This document shows positions 46,496 through 58,360 of a stretch of 64,000 bases of DNA, piece by piece. The DNA comes from Terriglobia bacterium (GTDB lineage Bacteria > Acidobacteriota > Terriglobia > JAIQFV01): assembly GCA_020073085.1 (NCBI GenBank), contig JAIQFV010000013.1, positions 178,979 through 242,978 of the forward strand, in the 5' to 3' direction. The position numbers and the translations under genes are program-made. A model generated the notes under the pieces. It ran no database searches and was not told where the DNA came from. It saw only the letters and a list, made by a program, of their open reading frames with translations. Within the stretch, counting starts at the first letter, position 1; the number at the start of each line of letters is the position of its first letter.

Positions 46496-46999
46496 TCAGA
46501 GAAGCTCTACGGTGGCAGGATCATTGACCCGTTCCGCAAGCAGGGTGCGAATGGATTTCTTCAGGAGGGGATGAATAAAGTCGGGGGCTAATTCAGCCAT
46601 CGGCGTCAGAACAAATTTTCGTTCGGCGATGCACGGGTGAGGGATGACCAGATCAAAACGGTTGATGACCTCGCTTTCGTAAAACAGGAGGTCGACGTCG
46701 ATCGTCCGCGGGCCCTTGTCGAAGGTCCGCTCCCGCCCGATTTTGTATTCGACGCTCAGACAGTGTGCCAGTAACTCAGCGGGGGAGAGTAAGGTTTCGA
46801 TGGCGAGGACCTGGTTGAAAAACCAGTCCTGCTCAAGGTAATCCACCGGAGATGTTTTGTAGATGGAGGATTCCCGAATGATCTTGACCTTCGGGGTCCG
46901 AAGCCAGACCCGGGCCAGGCGAAGGTTCTCCCGCTTGTCTTCGACGTTGCTTCCGAGGCCGAGATAGGCCGTGTGAATTTCTGATGGCTCCACAATCAC
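46496..46999 (-). CDS. folK: 2-amino-4-hydroxy-6-hydroxymethyldihydropteridine pyrophosphokinase
   Basis: 167 residues; transfers pyrophosphate from ATP to 6-hydroxymethyl-dihydropterin in folate synthesis. Motifs: AYLGLGSNVEDKRENL, SSIYKTSPV, the catalytic RTIDVDLLFY and PHPCIAERKFVLTPMAELAP. The length matches the family. It lies at the boundary of the kdp locus; dNK-panB-panC, which I recall as its neighbours in relatives, lie on the far side. Confidence 0.95.
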   Translation of the reverse strand: MIVEPSEIHTAYLGLGSNVEDKRENLRLARVWLRTPKVKIIRESSIYKTSPVDYLEQDWFFNQVLAIETLLSPAELLAHCLSVEYKIGRERTFDKGPRTIDVDLLFYESEVINRFDLVIPHPCIAERKFVLTPMAELAPDFIHPLLKKSIRTLLAERVNDPATVELL

Positions 47000-47084
47000 G
47001 ATCCTTCTTCTTCAGGATTCTAGCATCTTTCGCGGGATCCCGACTCGCTTCGCCGGCAAAAAGGGTGGAGCTCCGCGCCGCCGG

Positions 47085-48719
47085 TTAAGGGCGCCGTGCG
47101 GAGGTGGAAATGAGAGGTCCTAAAGAACGAATGACGTCAATCATCACCCGGAGGCGAAGTTGACTATCGGAAATGGACTTCATGGCATCAACAGCTTCAT
47201 GCGGGAACTGAGGAGCCACCTTGACCACGGCGTTCGAGGTGGCAGAATACATTGTAAAGAACAGGGGAGGCGAAGTCGAATTTCTGAGCAAGGGCGAATC
47301 GCCTTGTTCACTTTGGGCCAGGCTTTCGCTCAAGTATTTCCGAGCCTGGACGGGGTCGCCCATTTGGAAATAAGCCAGGGCAATCTGTGCAAGGGCCGAA
47401 CCCTTTGCTTGAGGGTTATTCTCGAGTTGAAGGCGGGGCAGAATTTCTTCGAGCCGACGCGAATACTCAACCGGTTGGTTCTTGGAGAGGGTTTGAGCCT
47501 TGACCAAATCCCGGGTCAGGGCGAGAGAAAAGGCCGAGGGTGGCTGCATTGCCAGGGTCATCATCTGCTCGGGTGTGGTGGGCTGATTCGGGTCTTCGAC
47601 GGTACGGTCCGGAGTCCCTTTTGGAGACGTCCCGGGAGGGCCCGCAGACGCCTGGCGCGGTGCGGGGGGGGTGGAGGCAGCAGATCCGGGTGTAAATGGA
47701 CTGGGGGCATCCGCTGAGGTGCCCGCTCGGAAAGCGCGCCGTGTGGACGATTGCTTCAGATTCTCCTGATTCCTCTTATCCTGAAGCGTCTCCGTCCATT
47801 CCCTGGCCCGGGCCGGATTGGTCTTTTGCATGAGGGGGAGAAACTGACTCAGCATGAGGAGATGTGTTGGGCCGAAGACGCCTTCCTGGGAAGGCAAATA
47901 CTGCGGATCCCCGGCTCTTTCTTTCTCCAGCTTCGCATCCACCTCATCAGCTTTCTTCAAGAGAACGTCCACTCCCATTTCGGCAAGAATCGGATTGGTA
48001 CTGCCCACAACCCTTGTGAGCGAGGCGAAGGTGCTGATCAGGGCTTCATCGGCGGGAAGGAGATCGAATTTTCCGACCGCCTGGGTATAAAGCTGCTGCG
48101 TGCGTTCCGGCAAGTCTTTTTGGAAGAACTGGGCGATGGTGAGCGTCTGGTCGAAATCCACATCCTCTTGCACCAGCACAGGAGCGATTTTCTGAAAAAG
48201 GGTTTCCCGGTCATCAGCGGGGACCCTCCGCATTAGGTCCGCCAGGAGAATCAACTTCATCTGTTCTCCGGAACGGGCGGTCGCGGCCGTTGCGGGTTCG
48301 GGTTGGAGTGTCAAAGCATGGTCAACCGCGCGAGAGAGGTCGAGTTTAGCCTCATCCAGGATGATGTCCCGTTCCAGGGACTCCCGCAGAGTCCGTTTGT
48401 CAGGGGCAGACAACTGTTCGGCGGACCGGAAGGCCTGGTCATAAACCCACAAGGCGCGGCTCGAGTCCATCGAGACGATGACGGAGGCCAAATGCCTTAA
48501 TCCGGCAGCACGAAGCTCGGGGCGGACTCCCTGGGCCGTGGCAAAAATGGCATTGATGAATACCTTCAAGTCCGCCTCAGAGAATTCCTGTCTCGGGGCT
48601 GCCGGCCTGCCCGCCCCCGGATGCGTCACGACTTGCCCCGAAGTTCCTCCCGGGAAAATGAGGAGGAGCGATGTGAGGGGGAAGGAGATGGGTGCGAACA
48701 ATTTTTTCAGCAGTGACAT
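47085..48719 (-). CDS. Exported helical-repeat protein, unknown function
   Basis: 544 residues from the ATG at 48719, which starts a signal peptide (LLKKLFAPISFPLTSLLLIF). The frame is open to a GTG at 48794 adjacent to the ruvB stop. Residues about 45-310 are helical with TPR-like spacing (for example ALWVYDQAFRSAEQLSAPDK). A Pro/Ser/Thr-rich linker covers about 325-395. The C-terminal part has another TPR-like segment (GSALAQIALAYFQMGDPVQA). No enzyme motif. It follows ruvB on the same strand; the role is unknown. Confidence 0.65.
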   Translation of the reverse strand: MSLLKKLFAPISFPLTSLLLIFPGGTSGQVVTHPGAGRPAAPRQEFSEADLKVFINAIFATAQGVRPELRAAGLRHLASVIVSMDSSRALWVYDQAFRSAEQLSAPDKRTLRESLERDIILDEAKLDLSRAVDHALTLQPEPATAATARSGEQMKLILLADLMRRVPADDRETLFQKIAPVLVQEDVDFDQTLTIAQFFQKDLPERTQQLYTQAVGKFDLLPADEALISTFASLTRVVGSTNPILAEMGVDVLLKKADEVDAKLEKERAGDPQYLPSQEGVFGPTHLLMLSQFLPLMQKTNPARAREWTETLQDKRNQENLKQSSTRRAFRAGTSADAPSPFTPGSAASTPPAPRQASAGPPGTSPKGTPDRTVEDPNQPTTPEQMMTLAMQPPSAFSLALTRDLVKAQTLSKNQPVEYSRRLEEILPRLQLENNPQAKGSALAQIALAYFQMGDPVQARKYLSESLAQSEQGDSPLLRNSTSPPLFFTMYSATSNAVVKVAPQFPHEAVDAMKSISDSQLRLRVMIDVIRSLGPLISTSARRP

Positions 48720-48794
48720 GGTTTGACGGGAGCGGTGGCAAAGGACAGCGGAACGATCAGGCTCCCCCGTGTTGCCGGGCCGCTCTGTGTTCAC

Positions 48795-49811
48795 TTAATG
48801 GAAGAGAGGCGTTTGCCCGCCGTGGGGAGCCATCCCGAAATAGCGATAGCCCAGCGGGGTGACCACCCGTCCCCGGGGGGTCCGATCCAGGAATCCAATC
48901 TGAATCAAAAAGGGCTCGTAAATCTCCTCGATCGCGTCCTCCTCCTCGCTCATGGCAGCGGCGATGGTGGAGATGCCGACCGGCCCTCCGTTAAACTTAT
49001 GGATGATGGTTTGCAGCACGGTGCGATCCATCTCGTCCAACCCGCGTTCGTCCACATCCAGCATGCCCAGTCCATCGACCGCCAGAGAATGGGTGATGGC
49101 GCCGTTTCCTTTGACCTGCGCAAAATCGCGCACCCGGCGCAGGAGGCGGTTTGCGATTCTCGGAGTCCCACGGGAGCGGCGTGCTAGTTCCGCGATGGCC
49201 GAAGCCTCGATTTCGACGCCGAGGATGGAGGCGGAGCGGGTCACGATCTCGGCGATGCTGGACTCTTCGTAATAGTTGAGCCGGTGAATGATTCCGAAGC
49301 GGGAACGCAGGGGCGCCGAGAGCAGGCCGGCCCGGGTGGTGGCCCCAATCAGCGTGAATTTCGAGAGGGGCATCGTGATGGCGCGGGCGCTCGGCCCCTG
49401 CCCAATCATGATATCCAGCTTGTAATCCTCCATCGCCGGGTAAAGGATCTCTTCAATGGCCGGCTGCAAGCGGTGAATTTCATCGATGAAAAGCACATCG
49501 TGCGGTTGAAGATTGGTGAGCACGGCCGTCAGATCACCCTTGATCTGGATGAGCGGTCCGGAAGTCGACCGGAAACCCACACCCAGCTCATTGGCGATAA
49601 TGCTCGCCAGAGTCGTCTTCCCGAGACCGGGTGGGCCGTAAAGCAGGACGTGATCCATCGATTCCTTCCGCGCCCTTGCGGCTTCAATGCCGATTGAAAG
49701 ATTCTCGCGCACCTTGGGTTGTCCGATGAATTCCTTGAGGAAGCGAGGACGAAGGGGTAATTCAAAGTTAACGTCGTCGTCGAGGGGTTGGCCTGATATC
49801 AGACGGGGCAT
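48795..49811 (-). CDS. ruvB: Holliday junction branch-migration ATPase RuvB
   Basis: 338 residues; hexameric AAA+ motor that drives branch migration with RuvA. Walker [10 protein letters not shown], Walker [10 protein letters not shown], sensor 1 [19 protein letters not shown] with the arginine finger region, and the C-terminal winged helix ending [12 protein letters not shown]. No ruvA or ruvC in the window. The start MPRLISGQP precedes conserved [16 protein letters not shown]. Confidence 0.96.
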   Translation of the reverse strand: MPRLISGQPLDDDVNFELPLRPRFLKEFIGQPKVRENLSIGIEAARARKESMDHVLLYGPPGLGKTTLASIIANELGVGFRSTSGPLIQIKGDLTAVLTNLQPHDVLFIDEIHRLQPAIEEILYPAMEDYKLDIMIGQGPSARAITMPLSKFTLIGATTRAGLLSAPLRSRFGIIHRLNYYEESSIAEIVTRSASILGVEIEASAIAELARRSRGTPRIANRLLRRVRDFAQVKGNGAITHSLAVDGLGMLDVDERGLDEMDRTVLQTIIHKFNGGPVGISTIAAAMSEEEDAIEEIYEPFLIQIGFLDRTPRGRVVTPLGYRYFGMAPHGGQTPLFH

Positions 49812-49823
49812 GCGTACAGCTTA

Positions 49824-51551
49824 TCAGAATTTGAGGCTCAATCCACCTCGAATTACTCGGGCTTGCTGTGAGAGGAAGTCGATGGGGAGGGAGTTTCCGG
49901 GGCGGGAAGACCCTTCCGAGAACAAATTTCGAAAATCGGCCTGGGCCTCCAACTGACCGGGCAGCAGGGTGAAGTTGGGGAGCGGTTGCGTAATCACCAC
50001 GTTGAGCCCGGCCTCTGAAGCAAAAAAATTGGACTGAAAGGGATCGATGAGGGTCAGCGGAAGACCCAGGATCTTGCGATAGAGTATGTTGACCTGGGTC
50101 TGAGCCCGAGGGAGCTGGAATCCCATGCCCCCCGTGACGATGTGATAATAGCGGTTTTTGAAGATCGGCGTCCCTTCGCCCCCGGGCTCAGTCATCGAGG
50201 CAGTCAAATCGGATTCTTCCAATCCTCCGGCATAGTTGTAACCGAGAGAGAAGGAGAGCTTCGACGTGGGGTGAGAGAGCAACGCCACACCGTAGCCGCG
50301 CTGGGTGGATCCTCCCACATCGATGGAATCAAAATTGGAAAGCAGGAGGGTCCGGTCCCTGAACTGGTCCTGGAAGAAGCTCACCACCACCCGGGTCCGT
50401 TCAGTGATCTTCCGGTCAAAACTCATCTCAACATGGTTCACCGATTCGGCCCGCGTGGAGTTGGGGGAAAGGGTCATCCGGGCGATCGAGGGCAAGCTGA
50501 TGGATTCGCCCTCCGGCATATTAAATGTCTTGGCGCGTTCCAGGGTGGTGTTCATCGCCAGGGCGCGCACGGTGAGCGTGGGAGAGAGGTCGGCCGTGAT
50601 CCCGACGCGGGGGCGCACCATGTTTCGCGTTCGGACCGATTCGAGGTGGTCGAAGGTCAACCCCCCCATCATCTCGATGTGATCGCCTAATTTGAACCGA
50701 TCCTGCAAGTCCAGGGAGACCAGGAGATTCTGGTTCTGGGAAAGGGTGCCGTTGGCGTCAGAGATCGAAGCCAGCACCTGCGACAGTTCGGAACTCGTCA
50801 TGAGGGGCAATCCGAACTGCCGCAATCCGAGTGTGACCGTGGCCGTGTGGGTGTCATCGAGCTTAAAGTTGAGAGCACTGCTCACGCTGGCCTGATTTGA
50901 ACCCAAAAACCCGACTCCCCCGGCGACCAGCAGCTGAGTGGTGGGAGAGAGGGTATGAATAAAGGCAAACGTGGAATTGAAGGAATTGGCGTCGAGGCTC
51001 GCATTTGAAACCTCGCTCGCCGAAGAGATTTCCAGCACGCCGCGAAACGGGAGAGAGGAGCCGTTCGGGGAGTTCTCAGCCACGGCTTCCAAATCCGGAT
51101 TGTCCCTGAACCGCAGGATGGGGCGGGTACTTCGCGATGTTCTTAAAACCCACTTCGCATCTTCGAGCCGGTCGTCCCCCTCCGCAGTAATTCGCGGCGG
51201 TTTAAACGCCAGGGTGAGAATGTCGGAAAGGTGAATGACCAGTGAGTCATTTCTGCCCGGAGTGACGACCAGCGCTTTGGAGACTTCACTCCACGGAGCA
51301 ACGGTGAAAACCTGAAGGATGTAACTGCCCGGAAAGAGCGCTGTGAATTGAAACTGACCTTTCAGGTCGCTCAGGGTCTTTCGCTCAATGGGCAGCGTCG
51401 AGCCGGTGCTGTAGAGAGCCACGGCGACCCCGACGGCGGGTTGACCGGTGGGCTCCTTCACCACGCCGCTCAGGGATCCCAATTCCAGCGCCTGGGCACA
51501 CGTCGTGCTCAGAAAAAACAAGAGACAACCAATGAGGGCTCGATGTTTCAT
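49824..51551 (-). CDS. Outer-membrane beta-barrel protein with N-terminal carboxypeptidase-regulatory domain
   Basis: 575 residues from the ATG at 51551, which begins a signal peptide (MKHRALIGCLLFFLSTTCAQ); the frame extends to 51689 without homology. Residues about 25-105 are a carboxypeptidase-regulatory-like domain (GSLSGVVKEPTGQPAVGVAV). The rest is a beta-barrel of alternating strands (for example LSFSLGYNYAGGLEESDL and TQVNILYRKILGLPLTLID). It ends RGGLSLKF, with terminal Phe as the assembly signal. The layout is TonB-receptor-like but no plug domain or TonB box is visible, so it may be a secretin-type or adhesive surface barrel. The gene lies between ruvB and the GWxTD gene. Confidence 0.7.
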   Translation of the reverse strand: MKHRALIGCLLFFLSTTCAQALELGSLSGVVKEPTGQPAVGVAVALYSTGSTLPIERKTLSDLKGQFQFTALFPGSYILQVFTVAPWSEVSKALVVTPGRNDSLVIHLSDILTLAFKPPRITAEGDDRLEDAKWVLRTSRSTRPILRFRDNPDLEAVAENSPNGSSLPFRGVLEISSASEVSNASLDANSFNSTFAFIHTLSPTTQLLVAGGVGFLGSNQASVSSALNFKLDDTHTATVTLGLRQFGLPLMTSSELSQVLASISDANGTLSQNQNLLVSLDLQDRFKLGDHIEMMGGLTFDHLESVRTRNMVRPRVGITADLSPTLTVRALAMNTTLERAKTFNMPEGESISLPSIARMTLSPNSTRAESVNHVEMSFDRKITERTRVVVSFFQDQFRDRTLLLSNFDSIDVGGSTQRGYGVALLSHPTSKLSFSLGYNYAGGLEESDLTASMTEPGGEGTPIFKNRYYHIVTGGMGFQLPRAQTQVNILYRKILGLPLTLIDPFQSNFFASEAGLNVVITQPLPNFTLLPGQLEAQADFRNLFSEGSSRPGNSLPIDFLSQQARVIRGGLSLKF

Positions 51552-51694
51552 GAGGTGGTCATCCGGATCAATTTGGAGCCAACCCTGTCGCAGCGCCTGC
51601 CCGGGGAAACGCCCCCCCGGGAACACCTCGCGCGCCTGCCCTTCCGCTTCGGGGCTTCCGGTCACGCCGCGGGAATTTCTTAAATTCACAGATC

Positions 51695-53335
51695 CTAGTT
51701 CTTGACCTCAAACGTCGCCGTCGGGACGATGGTCTGCTTGCTGATATTATCACTTACTTTGATTTGAACGTTATACTTTCCCGGCGGCAGGGTGTCCAAG
51801 CGCATCAGCTTTTCAATGGTCATTTGAGACGATGCGCCTTCGACCTTCTCGGGAGTTTCCACATAATTCAAAACCTGCGATTTGTCCTTGTCGTTGGTGA
51901 TGGTGTACTCCACTTGAACCGAAGGCCGGTTGGTCTGTTCATCCACCGCCAGATTATACACCTGCAAGTAAATCCCGAGGTTCTGCTGACGGTCGAAAGT
52001 CACATTCACACTGGGCCGCACCTTCATGGAGCCGATCACAAACTGCTGGTCCGAGCCCACTAACTTCGAGGGTATTTTCTCAATTTTGTCGGCCAAAATC
52101 AAAGTGCTGGATTCCAGCTTCTCGTCGTTGAATGAAGGAATCCTCAAGCGCGTCGTATAGCTCCCCAGATTGCCGCTGTTGACGTCTTTGAGCACGAGGT
52201 CGATCTTGTAAAGGCCCGGTCTCATCGGGAATGATTTCTGAAAGACGGACACGCCTGCAAGTTCCCGCTGGAAATCACTGTCCGGGATGCGCCGGTCGAT
52301 GACCTGTTCGAAGGTCTGCGCCACGCGGCCATTCACGCCGGTAATGCGGCCAAAGACGTTGACCACGGCCTGATGGATCCCCTCCCTCTCCACGTAGGTG
52401 AGGTTCTTATTGTCAATTTGGAGCGTGATCGGCGTCAGAACGGTTTCATTGGTGATCTTGATGAAATCGCTGCGCATTTCGAAGGGCAGGAGGTTATACG
52501 AAAGCTTGGTGGTCACGACCGCTTCGAGATCTTTGAATTTCACCGCCGGCGGACGGTTAATCTTGGACAGCAGTTCCAGGCGTTCGAATTCGTTTTGCCC
52601 CATCGTCTGTCCGCCAATGGATTTGCCCATGTGCGTGCCGTCCGTGTTGTTGAAGCGGTCCACCTTGCTGGCCAGACCCATTTGCTCCATCATCGTCAGG
52701 CCGGCATTGGGGACGTACAACAAAGCATCCTTCTCACTGGGGTCAATGGTCAGGTGGTATTCGCCACTCATCGTGGGGTCGACAAACTCCAGCAGGACCT
52801 CATTGCCGATCCCTTCGATATAGCGGTAGCGCCAGATTTCAAAAGGATACGTGGAAGTGGATCCTCCCCCTTCTTCGGAGGGGCGCTCATAGGAGCCGCC
52901 GCTGGGATGGGACTCTATCTCATCTGCGGGTCCGTACATGACATAGATGCGGCCACGGTCCGTTTTCCATCCCGGGATTCCCGAGCCATAGTGTTCGTTG
53001 GCGTAGGCGATCCGGCGATAGTGCTCTTCTTTAAACTCATTTTCCTGAGTGTCCGGAGTGGGATCCCGGCGCAGCCAGAACTGCTCGATAAACTGGTCCC
53101 GTTCCTCGTCCGTGCTCAGGTTCTTAAAGGCTTTTCGCTCTTCATCCGTGATGATGTAGGTGACGTCTTTCTGGAGCCAGTCCTTGTAAAACTTCCCTTC
53201 CTTTTCAGCCTTGAGTGATTTTTCCCGTTCCTTTTGTTCCTTGGACTTCTTGTCTGCCAAAGATGCAGATCCCGTCAGCAGGAGTGCTATCACACATCCC
53301 ACCACGGCCAAAAAAATCAGCTTTGATGCTTTCAT
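51695..53335 (-). CDS. GWxTD domain protein
   Basis: 546 residues. A signal peptide (LIFLAVVGCVIALLLTGSAS, then Lys-rich linker) is followed by the GWxTD domain (about residues 45-200). The diagnostic segment reads DWLQKDVTYIITDEERKAFK, and FWLRRDPTPDTQENEFKEEH follows. C-terminal beta domains contain RKITDD-like repeats and NVTFDRQQNLGIYLQVYNLA. GWxTD proteins are common in Acidobacteriota and related phyla; function unknown, exported. It ends 143 bases before the barrel gene start. Confidence 0.85.
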   Translation of the reverse strand: MKASKLIFLAVVGCVIALLLTGSASLADKKSKEQKEREKSLKAEKEGKFYKDWLQKDVTYIITDEERKAFKNLSTDEERDQFIEQFWLRRDPTPDTQENEFKEEHYRRIAYANEHYGSGIPGWKTDRGRIYVMYGPADEIESHPSGGSYERPSEEGGGSTSTYPFEIWRYRYIEGIGNEVLLEFVDPTMSGEYHLTIDPSEKDALLYVPNAGLTMMEQMGLASKVDRFNNTDGTHMGKSIGGQTMGQNEFERLELLSKINRPPAVKFKDLEAVVTTKLSYNLLPFEMRSDFIKITNETVLTPITLQIDNKNLTYVEREGIHQAVVNVFGRITGVNGRVAQTFEQVIDRRIPDSDFQRELAGVSVFQKSFPMRPGLYKIDLVLKDVNSGNLGSYTTRLRIPSFNDEKLESSTLILADKIEKIPSKLVGSDQQFVIGSMKVRPSVNVTFDRQQNLGIYLQVYNLAVDEQTNRPSVQVEYTITNDKDKSQVLNYVETPEKVEGASSQMTIEKLMRLDTLPPGKYNVQIKVSDNISKQTIVPTATFEVKN

Positions 53336-53549
53336 AGGGAACTCTCCCTCGCGGACTACGATTGACAGGATGTATTGTATTTTCCGGGCTGGTTTGAGTC
53401 AAGCCCTTTCGCCCTTAAGTTAGGATGCAAGTCCACCCCAATGTGTTGTGTCAGAGATGTTTGGGGGCAAGGGAAGGGCGATTGTCGACGGTGGTGCGGT
53501 CTTTATTTTGATTGCAAATCCCCTGTCCGTGGGCTACCATTTTTTGACC
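53336..53549. other. Divergent spacer between the GWxTD gene and rpiB
   Basis: Frames continue upstream of rpiB without homology. Promoters for both genes are expected; none is clear. Confidence 0.3.
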
Positions 53550-54020
53550 ATGAAAGTTGCAATCGGCAGCGATCACGCCGGTTTTGAGCTCAAACAGAAG
53601 GTTTTGGCGTGGTTGCGTGAAAAGGCATGCGAAGTTCAGGACGTCGGGACTCATTCCGAGGCGCGTTGTGATTATCCGGATTTCGCGAAAGTCGTGGCTG
53701 AAAAGGTGTCGAGAGGAGAGGTCGAGCGGGGAATTCTGGTGTGCGGGTCTGGAATCGGCATGTCCATCGCCGCCAATAAGGTGGCGGGGGTCCGGGCGGC
53801 CGAGTGCGTGGATCCTTACATGGCGGAGGTGAGCCGGTCGCACAATGACGCTAATGTGTTGTGTTTGGGCGGTCGGGTCGTGGGCGAGGATGTGGCCCGG
53901 AAGATGGTGGAGATCTGGTTGAGCACTCCGTTCGAGGGGGGAAGACACGCCCAGCGGGTTGAGAAGATCAGGGAAATCGAGCGACAGAATCTCAAGGGTC
54001 CCCCGGCGCGAGATGACTAG
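53550..54020 (+). CDS. rpiB: Ribose 5-phosphate isomerase B
   Basis: 156 residues from the ATG at 53550; the frame runs back to 53448 without homology. It interconverts ribose 5-phosphate and ribulose 5-phosphate. Motifs: IGSDHAGFELKQKV, the catalytic Cys in VCGSGIGMSIAANKV, and SRSHNDANVLCLGGRVVG. It is followed 105 bases later by glyA. Confidence 0.95.
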   Translation: MKVAIGSDHAGFELKQKVLAWLREKACEVQDVGTHSEARCDYPDFAKVVAEKVSRGEVERGILVCGSGIGMSIAANKVAGVRAAECVDPYMAEVSRSHNDANVLCLGGRVVGEDVARKMVEIWLSTPFEGGRHAQRVEKIREIERQNLKGPPARDD

Positions 54021-54125
54021 TACGCTCCGCCGGCCGGCACCCTGTCGGGCGGCGACCTTGATACGCTTTATGTTTCCATGTTTTTCTCCGGCGGGCTGCG
54101 GAGAAGATAAAAAAGAAATGGATGA

Positions 54126-55430
54126 ATGCCTATGAGCGGGAATGAAAATTGGATGAACCAGGCAGTCGGAGAGACGGACCCGGAGATTGCCGAAGCGCTG
54201 CTGGCAGAGACGCGCCGTCAAGCCGAAGGACTTGAACTGATCGCCTCTGAGAATTTTGTAAGTGAGGCTGTGCTGGCGGCGCTGGGTTCCGTGTTGACCA
54301 ACAAGTATGCCGAGGGGTATCCGGGGAAACGATATTACGGGGGTTGCGAGTTTGTCGACGTGGCGGAGTCTCTGGCGATCAAGCGCGCCCGGCAGCTGTT
54401 TGGCTGCGACCACGCCAATGTCCAACCGCATTCCGGGGCCCAGGCCAATATGTCCGTCTATCTGACGGTCCTGAAACCCGGCGACACCATGCTCGGCATG
54501 AATTTGGCGCATGGCGGTCACCTCACGCACGGTCACCCTTTGAATTTCTCCGGAAAGATGTACAACATCGTCCCCTATGGGGTTCGCCGGGACACTGAAA
54601 CCATCGATTATGACGAACTCGAGCGGCTCGCGATGGAACACCATCCCCGTTTGATTGTGGCGGGAGCCAGCGCGTATCCGCGCATCATTGATTTTCCGCG
54701 GTTGAGCGAGATCGCCAGGGCCTGCGGCGCCCTGTTGATGGTGGATATCGCCCACATTGCCGGGATGGTTGCCACCGGCTTGCATCCGTCCCCGGTGCCG
54801 TACGCCGACTTCGTGACCACAACCACCCACAAGACCTTGCGCGGCCCCCGGGGCGGCATGGTGATGTGCAAAGAGGCTTTTGCCAAGGATCTCGATCGTG
54901 TGGTGTTTCCGGGGGTCCAAGGGGGCCCGCTGATGCATGTCATCGCGGCCAAAGCGGTGGCATTTTTTGAAGCCTTGCAGCCGGAATTTCGTGTCTATAT
55001 TCAACAGGTGCTGGAGAATGCCCGGACCCTGGCAGAGGTCCTCGCTCATAACGGCTTCCGGATTGTCTCCAATGGAACGGACACCCATTTGATGCTGGTG
55101 GATGTGACCAAGAAGAACCTCACGGGGAAGCAGGCGGAAAAGGCCCTTGAGGCAGCCCGGATCACTGTGAACAAGAACGCCATTCCGTTTGATACGAACC
55201 CTCCCATGACCGCCAGTGGGATTCGGATTGGGACTCCGGCAGTCACCACGCGGGGCATGAAGCAGGAGGAAATGAAACGCATCGGCGCGCTGATCACCGC
55301 GGTCCTTCTCGAACCGGAGAGTGAAGTGACACGCCAGAAGGTCCGTCAGGATGTCGAATTGCTGGCATCCCGGTTCCCGATTTACGGCCCACGAATAGAG
55401 AGATATCTGCGTGAGCATCAGACCGCTTGA
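54126..55430 (+). CDS. glyA: Serine hydroxymethyltransferase
   Basis: 434 residues (an internal ATG two codons later is also possible). PLP-dependent exchange of serine and glycine with tetrahydrofolate. Family markers: [39 protein letters not shown], the PLP Lys in [14 protein letters not shown], and NTP-like C-terminal [20 protein letters not shown]. Length fits the family. It lies after rpiB and 19 bases before the rhomboid gene. Confidence 0.97.
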   Translation: MPMSGNENWMNQAVGETDPEIAEALLAETRRQAEGLELIASENFVSEAVLAALGSVLTNKYAEGYPGKRYYGGCEFVDVAESLAIKRARQLFGCDHANVQPHSGAQANMSVYLTVLKPGDTMLGMNLAHGGHLTHGHPLNFSGKMYNIVPYGVRRDTETIDYDELERLAMEHHPRLIVAGASAYPRIIDFPRLSEIARACGALLMVDIAHIAGMVATGLHPSPVPYADFVTTTTHKTLRGPRGGMVMCKEAFAKDLDRVVFPGVQGGPLMHVIAAKAVAFFEALQPEFRVYIQQVLENARTLAEVLAHNGFRIVSNGTDTHLMLVDVTKKNLTGKQAEKALEAARITVNKNAIPFDTNPPMTASGIRIGTPAVTTRGMKQEEMKRIGALITAVLLEPESEVTRQKVRQDVELLASRFPIYGPRIERYLREHQTA

Positions 55431-55449
55431 TGCTGATCGCTGATTTTCC

Positions 55450-56205
55450 ATGAACTCTTCCCGATATCAAACCCGGACCCTCTCGTTCGGAGGCCCGATG
55501 AGTCGCGGGGTCAAATGGCTGATCCTCGCGAATGTCGCGGCGTTCGCACTGCGGTTTCTTGTGCAGAACGTGGCGGATGTTCCCTTTGACATGTGGTTTG
55601 GTCTGGTTCCGGCGCTGATCACGGCGCGATTCTATGGGTGGCAATTTGTGACCTACCTGTTTGTCCATGCAGGCCCGTTTCACATTCTCTTCAATATGCT
55701 GGTCCTGTGGATGTTTGGCTGCGACCTGGAGCGGCTCTGGGGACTGAAGAAATTTCTGCAATATTATTTTCTGTCAGGTGTGGGGGCGGGCCTCTGCAGC
55801 TACCTTGTGGGACCGTCCTCCGTGATTCCGACGGTGGGCGCTTCGGGCGCGATCTACGGACTGCTGTTGGCTTATGGCATCTTGTTTGCCGACCGGATCA
55901 TCTATCTTTATTTCTTGTTTCCCATCAAGGCCAAGTATTTCGTCCTGATTATGGGCGCGCTGGAGTTTTACGCGGCGATCGCCACGTCGGGGTCCGGCGT
56001 CTCCCACACCGCCCATCTGGGGGGAATGATATTTGGATATCTCTACCTTCGCCGCGGCCGGTGGTCGCTCGGATGGGGCGAGATGTGGGCCCGCTGGAAG
56101 CTCGAACGCGCCCGGCGAAAGTTCACCATCTATCTGAGTGAGGTCGAAAAAGAGAAGAAGGCGGACCCGCGCAATCACGAGGACAAGAAGACGATGATCC
56201 AGTGA
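55450..56205 (+). CDS. Rhomboid family intramembrane serine protease
   Basis: 251 residues with six membrane segments. The catalytic Ser is in VGASGAIYGLLLAYG and the His in SHTAHLGGMIFGYL. The L1 loop WxF region (FDMWFGLVP) and FVHAGPFHILFNMLVLWMFG are family hallmarks. A second start at 55498, preceded by GGAGG, is possible, but the segment TRTLSFGGP before it looks conserved. It cleaves transmembrane substrates; target unknown. Follows glyA closely. Confidence 0.9.
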   Translation: MNSSRYQTRTLSFGGPMSRGVKWLILANVAAFALRFLVQNVADVPFDMWFGLVPALITARFYGWQFVTYLFVHAGPFHILFNMLVLWMFGCDLERLWGLKKFLQYYFLSGVGAGLCSYLVGPSSVIPTVGASGAIYGLLLAYGILFADRIIYLYFLFPIKAKYFVLIMGALEFYAAIATSGSGVSHTAHLGGMIFGYLYLRRGRWSLGWGEMWARWKLERARRKFTIYLSEVEKEKKADPRNHEDKKTMIQ

Positions 56206-56449
56206 GGCCGGCCGCGGGGGCGGGGAACGAATGGACAATTCCCGGGCGTCCGCGCGGAACCGGCAACGCTCGGAAGGACGGGGCGAGGCCGCAGCGCGGG
56301 GGTTTCAGCGGTTTTATGGCGCAATCCGAATTCGGCAATCCGAAATGGGAAGGCCCCCCAAGGGCTTGAGAATGGGTGCTCCGCCGAGTCAAACGGAGAG
56401 GGCCACATTGTGCGGTTAATGAGGCATCCGAGTTTTTATGAATTACCAC

Positions 56450-56478
56450 TTGACTGAATCGTTTTCTTTCTTTATATT
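56450..56478 (+). promoter_or_regulatory. rRNA operon promoter
   Basis: TTGACT at 56450-56455, 17-base spacer, TATATT at 56473-56478. It lies about 95 bases before the 16S start in an AT-rich stretch. Confidence 0.75.
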
Positions 56479-56496
56479 TCTAAAGCTTTGAGGTCA

Positions 56497-56506
56497 TGTT
56501 CTTTGA
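56497..56506 (+). promoter_or_regulatory. boxA-like antitermination element
   Basis: TGTTCTTTGA followed by CAAT; the related GTCTTTGACAAT lies before the 23S gene (58652-58663), the usual placement of boxA elements in rrn leaders and spacers. Confidence 0.55.
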
Positions 56507-56572
56507 CAATAGATTGAGAGTGCCTGAATTCTGGAGAATTTCAGGTTTGAGACGTACGAACCGATCAAGCTA

Positions 56573-58103
<1,531 letters not shown>

Positions 58104-58282
58104 GAGAAATCGATTGGGCGCTATGGCGCTCGGTCACTCAGCCTGAGTTTTTCAGAGTTCGGCACCTCAATCTACCTCAAAGCTCTTCCGAGAAGCTGAA
58201 GGCGTAAAGCCGGGAAGGCGGCCGTCCAGCGGCCGGTCGTCGGGGTTCCTGCTGAGCGCTTTATGCTATAGGCTAAAGGGAT

Positions 58283-58359
58283 GGGCCTATAGCTCAGTTG
58301 GCTAGAGCGCACCCCTGATAAGGGTGAGGTCGGTAGTTCAACTCTACCTAGGCCCACCA
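58283..58359 (+). tRNA. tRNA-Ile (GAT)
   Basis: Acceptor GGGCCTA pairs with TAGGCCC, encoded CCA at 58357-58359, anticodon GAT in CTGATAA, T arm GTTCAACTC. Lies in the 16S-23S spacer. Confidence 0.97.
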
Positions 58360-58360
58360 G

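Larger units (their letters stand above)
56206..56571. other. Spacer and rRNA leader
   Basis: Contains CGGATT-type microrepeats at 56327-56348, then the rRNA promoter (56450-56478) and boxA (56497-56506). No gene. Confidence 0.6.

Noticed and set aside
53451..55451. 666-codon minus-strand frame opposite rpiB and glyA
   Set aside because: Shadow of two clearly conserved genes; composition is His/Arg/Gln-rich with no domain.
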